From the NCBI GenBank assembly GCA_023678885.1, contig CM042957.1, positions 2,123,648 through 2,187,647 on the forward strand: DNA of 64,000 nucleotides, given 5' to 3'. The translations under genes and the position numbers were made by a program. The notes under the pieces are model-generated. The model saw only the letters and a list, made by a program, of their open reading frames with translations, had not been told where the DNA came from and ran no database searches. This stretch comes from Pogostemon cablin. Lineage: Eukaryota; Streptophyta; Magnoliopsida; Lamiales; Lamiaceae. This document shows positions 58,835 through 64,000 of this stretch, piece after piece (positions within the stretch are counted from its first letter, which is position 1; the number at the start of each line of letters is the position of its first letter).

Positions 58835-61264
58835 TGTTACACTGGCTGATTGATGCAGATCATTTGGAAGGTTTTATGCTCTCTCTCATCCTCTAGTAAT
58901 GTTACTAATGCAATGAAAGAAAGCTAGGTCTTAATGAGTTATAAGATGTGGGTGTTCTATTTTAGTAACACAAATTATACTAGTGTACATATGTGTAATA
59001 ATTAATTTAAATCACGTTGAATGTTACTGCCTCGTATTATACAGAATATGGGCTCTCTCTCTCTCTCACACACATCTCATGGGAGGAGGTGAAAGGGGAA
59101 AGAAGGGGTGGGGTGGGGTGGGGTAGGGCGAGTGTATGATGACAAGGATGATGAGGTCCCAAAAAAAGTTTAGTGTATGCCTTTCTGGTTGGAATGATTA
59201 TTCCATAATTGTCCTGCTTTTCTTTTTTATATTATTATTATTATTATTATTACTTATGCTAAAACTTACTTCCAATCAACCTGCATCAATATCATTTCCA
59301 ATTCATTTGTTTTAATAATTTATTTTTTAATATGACGAATATATATCACACTATTTTTTGGTAATTCCATGTTGAATTTAGATTAGGGTAGGGACGTGAC
59401 ATATTTAATATATCTAAGTAATGAACGATTTGTAAAAGATTAATGAATTTTAGACGATTAGACTTCATGATGATGTGTATCGTGAATACCTTCTTCATCT
59501 TTACTTCAAAAACATTTTGAAGGAATCTTTTTAAATGGTTGAGCTCTAATTACCTTTAATGTTAAAGAAGACGTACCCTAGTCCATAAAGAAAAATACAC
59601 CTAGATTTTCTGAAATTACTATAAGGGCTGCCAAGTTTAAAAAAAAAAAAAAACTATATATTACATGGTGCACGTTAATGTGATACCAAAACATTAGTAC
59701 AATGTAATCTTTGCACGTGGCCCAAGTATATATGAATAAAAGAGAGTAAAATCCAGAGAGAAGGACAACCAAATTGCTTAATCTAAGTGACACTCAATCT
59801 ACACCATTTCCCGATCTCATCTCACATTTGAAAATAACATCATCATACAATGGAGCAGTGTGGTGGGGGAAAAAAATAGTATTAATACTAGAAACTAAAA
59901 AGATTTATTATTATATATTAATTAATAATATGATTTATACTAGTACAGTAGTACTTATGAAAATGTAATTAAGTTCTCCCTCCTTTTTCTCCCCACAAAA
60001 ATTAACACATTTGAAAAGATAATATAATGATGTGTTTTGCCTTTTGTGTTTGTTTAGAATTTAATCTTTGGATTTTTGCTCTTGATCTTTCCTAACCTCA
60101 GAATATTCTTCCCCACACTTCCAAATGAAATTCCACCTCTTTTCTTTTCTTTCTTACCCCTCAACTTTTAATTAATTATATTATTCTCCCGCTTTCTATC
60201 TTATGCATAATCTACCTTGTGTTTAGGGTTCTCTTCCCTCCATAAACAATTCTATTTACCTTGAGCTTTAACATCAATATCGCAGATCTAACACTTTACT
60301 ATAAAATAATTGACTGATTTTTTTATTTTTTTAATATAATAACAATTAATACAGGGTTTGCGAATGAATACACTAAAATATCGAAATTAGATTCCTTTTT
60401 CATGTAACATAAAAATGTTGTAGAGGGACCAATTAATTTTCTTAATTCCTCAAATCAATGCATGCATGTTTAAATTATATTTGTATGATCTTTAATTAGC
60501 AGTATATATCATTAATCTTTATAGTTCAAAGATTGGTTTAGGGAAAAGTAAAAGGTTGTCACCAAGGGTATGTTTGTATCCTTCATAATTTGTCTTTTAG
60601 CTCTCACTTAGTTTAAGGTATTATTGGAAATTGAATACATATTATTCATTTTTTGAACTGTTTTCTTACAGTGTGTAAGAAACACTGTCTTATTCTTTCC
60701 CTTGATGCATTTGTATTTGTACTCAATGATTTGGAATTAATAGTGAAATTGGAATTAATTAAAAAATGTATTTTTCATTATTTAAGTTATTCCCAAGTAA
60801 TACAATCATGAGAATTTTAATTTTTAATCATTCATTTCCTATCTTTATTCTATTCATAAGATCATTCCATTCCAACATAATTCCATTCCATCATATCAAT
60901 CATGTCGTTTTCACGTTTTATTCAACCCATCTATCACCACTTTTTTCTGCTGAAATTGGATTATTTTGCTTTTTTTTTTTTAATTTTATGAATTAGGGTA
61001 AGAGTTCCTATTCACATTAGGTGTTCAATAATTGAATGAAGTTGGCCCCAGATACCAAATCTGCAATAGATTTCATAAAAAATATCCAAATTTTCATATG
61101 GTCATACACAAAATTTATTTATGATTGCATAGGATCTAAATAAAAAAAATGAAAAGGCAGAATTGTCATTTCGTTCAAAAATTCATCAACAGTACTTTAT
61201 ATATTTTTATGAGCTCAAATAGTCTAATACAAATTTGTTTTATCCAAAATAATAAAAAAAAATA
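58835..61264. other. IDD upstream and intergenic DNA, no gene seen
   Basis: Contains CT/CA repeats at 59051-59075, the G4 motif at 59105-59128 and an ATT microsatellite (59230-59255). The remainder is AT-rich with no exon-like sequence on either strand. Confidence 0.45.
59105..59128 (+). other. Strong G-quadruplex motif upstream of IDD (template strand)
   Basis: Four G4 runs separated by single T, then TA and GGG: GGGGTGGGGTGGGGTGGGG at 59105-59123 plus GGG at 59126-59128. Single-nucleotide loops favour very stable parallel quadruplexes. It lies about 360 bp before the IDD start on the strand that is template for IDD. Confidence 0.7.
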
Positions 61265-61517
61265 CTCCCTCCATCTCTAAAAAGCTTGCACCCCTCTTTA
61301 CGGCATGAAGATTAAGAAAGTGATAACTTTTAGGGGTATAATGATATTTTTATGTAATATATAAATGATAAAGTATGGTAGGTAGAGATGTTTTTTTGTA
61401 ATTAAAGTGTATGGGGAAGGGTGATTGTTTTTTACTTTTTGCTTTTTTTGGAATGTGCAAACTTTTGTGGGACAACCCAAAATGGAAAGTGTGCCATCTG
61501 AAGTGAGACGGAGGGAG
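61265..61517. mobile_element. Stowaway-type MITE (second family)
   Basis: 253 bp from CTCCCTCCATCTCTAAAAAG to GAAGTGAGACGGAGGGAG, TA-bordered. The interior matches 44914-45159 but not the 12.8/16/41 kb family. Confidence 0.85.
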
Positions 61518-62837
61518 TAGTTCATAAGTTTTAAATTCTCACTAAAATGACCATTTTTATTTAAAAATATTCAGTTTTTCTAATTCTATGGGAATTGAGA
61601 TGAGACAGAATTGATATTTTTTACAAAGTTATGAGACAAAATTGGTTAAAAAAATATTATTTTGAGACAAAATCGAAGTAAAATCAGAAAATTTGAGACA
61701 AAAATGAATGTTTTAATTATTTTGGGACTTTCACAAATAAAGTAAAAAAATATGAACTATTTATTTTTATGTTTTAAACTCTATTTTGATTGAGGTTTGA
61801 AAAGGTGAAGAAATATCTTGTATCTTAGGTATCAAAACCTTCATTTTACCAAAATCTTGTGGGCCTATTATAATTGGAGCTGGACTTCATATTTACGGGT
61901 TCAGCTGTGGGTGGGCTTAAACCCGCATTCTTATCCGGATATTCATTATCGATTCGCTGCACTAATGATTCGTATTCATGCAAACAACTCCTTTTATTTT
62001 GGTTCATGTATAGTTAAATCTGAACTTTCATATATATGATTCAACCAACCAACAATTAATTACGTTTAATTAAGAAAAAAAAGATTTTTTTATGATTGAT
62101 TAGATAATTTAGTTTCATAATAATTAATTCCGAAAATTTTGCTTAAGGCAGCAAATTTCTTACTTAAAAATAAATAAATAAATAAATAAAATCAAGAAAT
62201 GGAATTGGTAAATTAAATTTGAAAAAAAAATCAAGTAATGGAATTGGTAGATAATTAGCGTGCATGGATATTCAAACAAATAATAAAAAAAGCTCAATCA
62301 ACACAATGATAAGGCAATCATCATTCAAATCAAATCTTAAAAAGATTAAAGCTCCTTTCTGCTCTATAATGTTCCACTTCCATAATTGATTTAATGTTTA
62401 TAAGTCATAATCTACAAACCCTAGCTATAATTATACTTCAATTAATTACTGAATTTCCTGTATTCCTAAATACAATAACTTCATAATAAATTTTAATTTC
62501 AAAATTCATTCATTAACACAAATAGCATAATTTACACTTTTATTTATAATGAGGATATTTATTAAAATATTAAAATGAGAATAATGATATAAGTGTACAT
62601 ATTAGTTATGGCAATATACTATATAGTTTGTGCTTATTTTTATCAATAGGATTAATTAATTTTTATTTTATTTTTATTTTATTTTTTTGGGAGTGATCGG
62701 TATGTTGCTAGATAAACTAAACTATGGGAACTAATCAAATTCACTTTGGAAGCATGGTGGGTCTACCTTCCACTAAAATTTGCCACTAAATTAGTCTAAA
62801 TTTGAAGATGAAGACTAGAGCACTATTAGATGTGATG
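61518..62837. other. Intergenic DNA, no gene seen
   Basis: AT-rich; a 73-codon open frame at 61818-62039 lacks any family resemblance. Nothing else is distinctive. Confidence 0.45.
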
Positions 62838-63050
62838 TATAAATATGAAAGCAATATTAATTTAGACGGCATCATCAAATTAATACTACTATATTACTAA
62901 TAAGATTGTTGCAAAATTTATTTAATTCTTTAAAACTTTTCTTTACATAGGGAGATATTCCTAGCTATGATACCAATGTTATGGTCAAGAAGGGGAGGAT
63001 TGACCTCCAACTTAAATACAGCTCTCCACCCATATGAGGAACCGATGTGG
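62838..63050 (-). repeat. 213 bp direct repeat unit with truncated TRIM LTR
   Basis: This unit (TATAAATATGAAAGCAATAT ... ACCGATGTGG) is repeated starting at 63051. It contains a mutated initiator-Met primer site (GCTATGATACCA, 62964-62975) and a shortened LTR copy (62976-63050) that lacks the GTATCC-to-AACC segment present in the full LTRs. Confidence 0.7.
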
Positions 63051-63176
63051 TATAAATATGAAAGCAATATTAATTTAGATGGAATTATCAAATTAATACT
63101 ACTATATTACTAATAAGATTGTTGCAAAATTTATTTAATTCTTTAAAATTTTTCTTTACATAGGGAGATACTCCCA

Positions 63177-63188
63177 GCTCTGATACCA
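63177..63188 (-). other. tRNA-iMet primer binding site
   Basis: On the minus strand TGGTATCAGAGC, one base after the LTR end ...AACA. This matches the 3' end of plant initiator methionine tRNA, the standard primer of many plant LTR elements. Confidence 0.75.
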
Positions 63189-63189
63189 A

Positions 63190-63330
63190 TGTTACGTATC
63201 CAAGTCTTACGTATCCAAGTCAGAAGCCTAACTACTCCTCAAAACCATGGTCAAGAGGGGAGAATTGACCTCCAACTTAAATACAGCTCCCCACCCATAT
63301 GAGGAACCGATGTGGGACAAGCCCACATCA
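63190..63330 (-). repeat. LTR of miniature retrotransposon (TRIM-like)
   Basis: 141 bp. On the minus strand it begins TGATGTGGGCTTGTCCCACA and ends ...GGATACGTAACA, so it has TG...CA termini. It has an internal duplication of ACGTATCCAAGT and a TATTTAAG promoter-like word. It is followed on the minus strand by the primer site at 63188-63177. Confidence 0.75.
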
Positions 63331-63835
63331 TAACAATAGCCCCTCCCTGGAAAGCCATAACAATAGCCCCTCCCTGGAAAGCAAAACGCCCACGGACGAT
63401 TGCACTCTCATATCAAGCACCAGCGTGGGCGATTGCACTCTCATATCAAGCACCAGCGGCTTCACTCCCAAAGGGTATGAGTAACAATAGCCCCTCCCTG
63501 GAAAGCAAAACGCCCACGGACGATTGCACTCTCATATCAAGCACCAGCGGCTTCACTCCCAAAGGGTATGAGGAACCGATGTGGGACAAGCCCACATCAT
63601 AACAATAGCCCCTCCCTGGAAAGTCGGACGCCCACGAATGGCTGCACTCTCATATCAAGCACCACCTGCTTCACTCCCAAAGGGTATGAGGAACTGATGT
63701 GGGCGCACCACCGACTTCACTCCCAAAGGGTAGCCCTTTCCGGCCTGGAAAGTCGGACGCCCACGGACGGCTGCACTCTCATATCAAACACCACCGACTT
63801 CACTCCCAAATGGTAGCCCTTTCCGGACTCTTCAC
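63331..63835. repeat. Tandem ~115-130 bp repeats inside the TRIM interior
   Basis: AACAATAGCCCCTCCCTGGA occurs at about 63332, 63356, 63484 and 63600; the module GATTGCACTCTCATATCAAG with GCTTCACTCCCAAAGGGTA follows in several variants. One module (63567-63600) includes a piece of the LTR end (ACCGATGTGGGACAAGCCC), showing that the interior grew by duplications that captured LTR sequence. Confidence 0.85.
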
Positions 63836-63863
63836 GAGGTAGCCCTTAGATCCAACCCCCTCA

Positions 63864-63875
63864 GCTCTGATACCA
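63864..63875 (-). other. tRNA-iMet primer binding site of right TRIM LTR
   Basis: TGGTATCAGAGC on the minus strand, one base inside the LTR that starts at 63877. Confidence 0.75.
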
Positions 63876-63876
63876 A

Positions 63877-64000
63877 TGTTACGTATCCAAGCCAGAAGCT
63901 CTAACTCCTTCTCAAAACCATGGTCAAGAGGGGATGATTGGCCTCCAACTTAAATACAACTCCCCACCCATATGAGGAACCGATGTGGGACAAGCCCACA
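63877..64000 (-). repeat. 5' LTR of TRIM-like element (cut by window end)
   Basis: Matches 63190-63330 from TGTTACGTATCCAAG through GGGACAAGCCCACA. Only the last few bases (CATCA-like terminus) are missing beyond the window. Confidence 0.75.

Larger units (their letters stand above)
63190..64000 (-). mobile_element. TRIM-like element, LTR-interior-LTR, running off the right edge
   Basis: The LTRs at 63190-63330 and 63877-64000 (cut by the window end) bracket a 546 bp interior. On the minus strand the interior starts with a tRNA-iMet primer site (63875-63864) and ends with a purine-rich CCAGGGAGGGGC tract before the 3' LTR. Total length ~0.81 kb fits terminal-repeat retrotransposons in miniature. 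The interior encodes no protein; open frames here are read-through of repeats. Confidence 0.75.

Noticed and set aside
63299..63816. Frames of 61-96 codons with repeated APPWKA/TPTDDCTLISS peptides
   Set aside because: They arise from tandem repeats inside the TRIM interior, which has no protein homologue.
63331..63835. Regularly spaced repeats suggesting a CRISPR-like array
   Set aside because: This is a plant nuclear genome; the modules are long, overlapping and derived from LTR-element sequence, with no spacer logic.

Overview
This window is nuclear DNA of a flowering plant. The evidence is spliceosomal GT-AG introns, plant-only gene families (GLK, RINGLET, DMP, HAESA-like receptor kinase, INDETERMINATE DOMAIN), AT-rich spacers, Stowaway MITEs with CTCCCTCCGTCCC ends, and LTR elements with plant-type primer sites. 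Protein resemblance suggests a eudicot, possibly an asterid of the Lamiales type, but that is a weak inference.

Layout. 1-9.7 kb is repeat-dominated. A ~6.1 kb LTR element without recognisable pol genes (2231-8347) is flanked by an unusual ~90 bp direct repeat. Beside it a hAT element with an exact 8 bp target duplication sits inside an older inverted-repeat element. 10.2-12.4 kb holds a complete six-exon GLK gene (minus strand). 12.5-28.3 kb is a gene-poor tract of nested MITEs, a Mutator-like foldback with a 9 bp target duplication, a T-rich diverged repeat array (about 19.4-22.9 kb) and several (TA)n arrays. 28.3-39.6 kb is an 18-exon RINGLET homeobox-DDT gene (minus), reconstructed end to end at 1,798 codons and containing one GC-AG intron. 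44.0-44.6 kb is a single-exon DMP membrane protein (minus). 50.4-53.8 kb is a three-exon HAESA-like LRR receptor kinase (plus). 55.8-56.5 kb is a single-exon METTL21-like methyltransferase (minus) with a site II/telo-box promoter. 57.2-58.7 kb is a two-exon IDD zinc-finger gene (minus). 62.8-64.0 kb is a tandem array of miniature LTR retrotransposons (TRIM-like) running off the right edge.

The six genes do not form an operon-like or biosynthetic cluster. They are independent housekeeping or developmental genes separated by transposon-rich DNA. GLK controls chloroplast development, RLT is an ISWI chromatin-remodelling subunit, HSL is a peptide-hormone receptor of the abscission/HAESA group, and IDD is a GRAS-partner transcription factor.

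I found no CRISPR array, rRNA, convincing tRNA gene or virus gene. The most useful second-look items are the 90 bp duplication around the LTR element, the GC-AG intron, the HSL uORF that stops 2 nt before the main start, the two strong G-quadruplex motifs upstream of HSL and IDD, the nested-MITE pair, and the TRIM array. None of these amounts to a clearly new biological system. Exon boundaries were set by hand from reading frame, splice consensus and remembered family proteins, with no alignment or transcript data.
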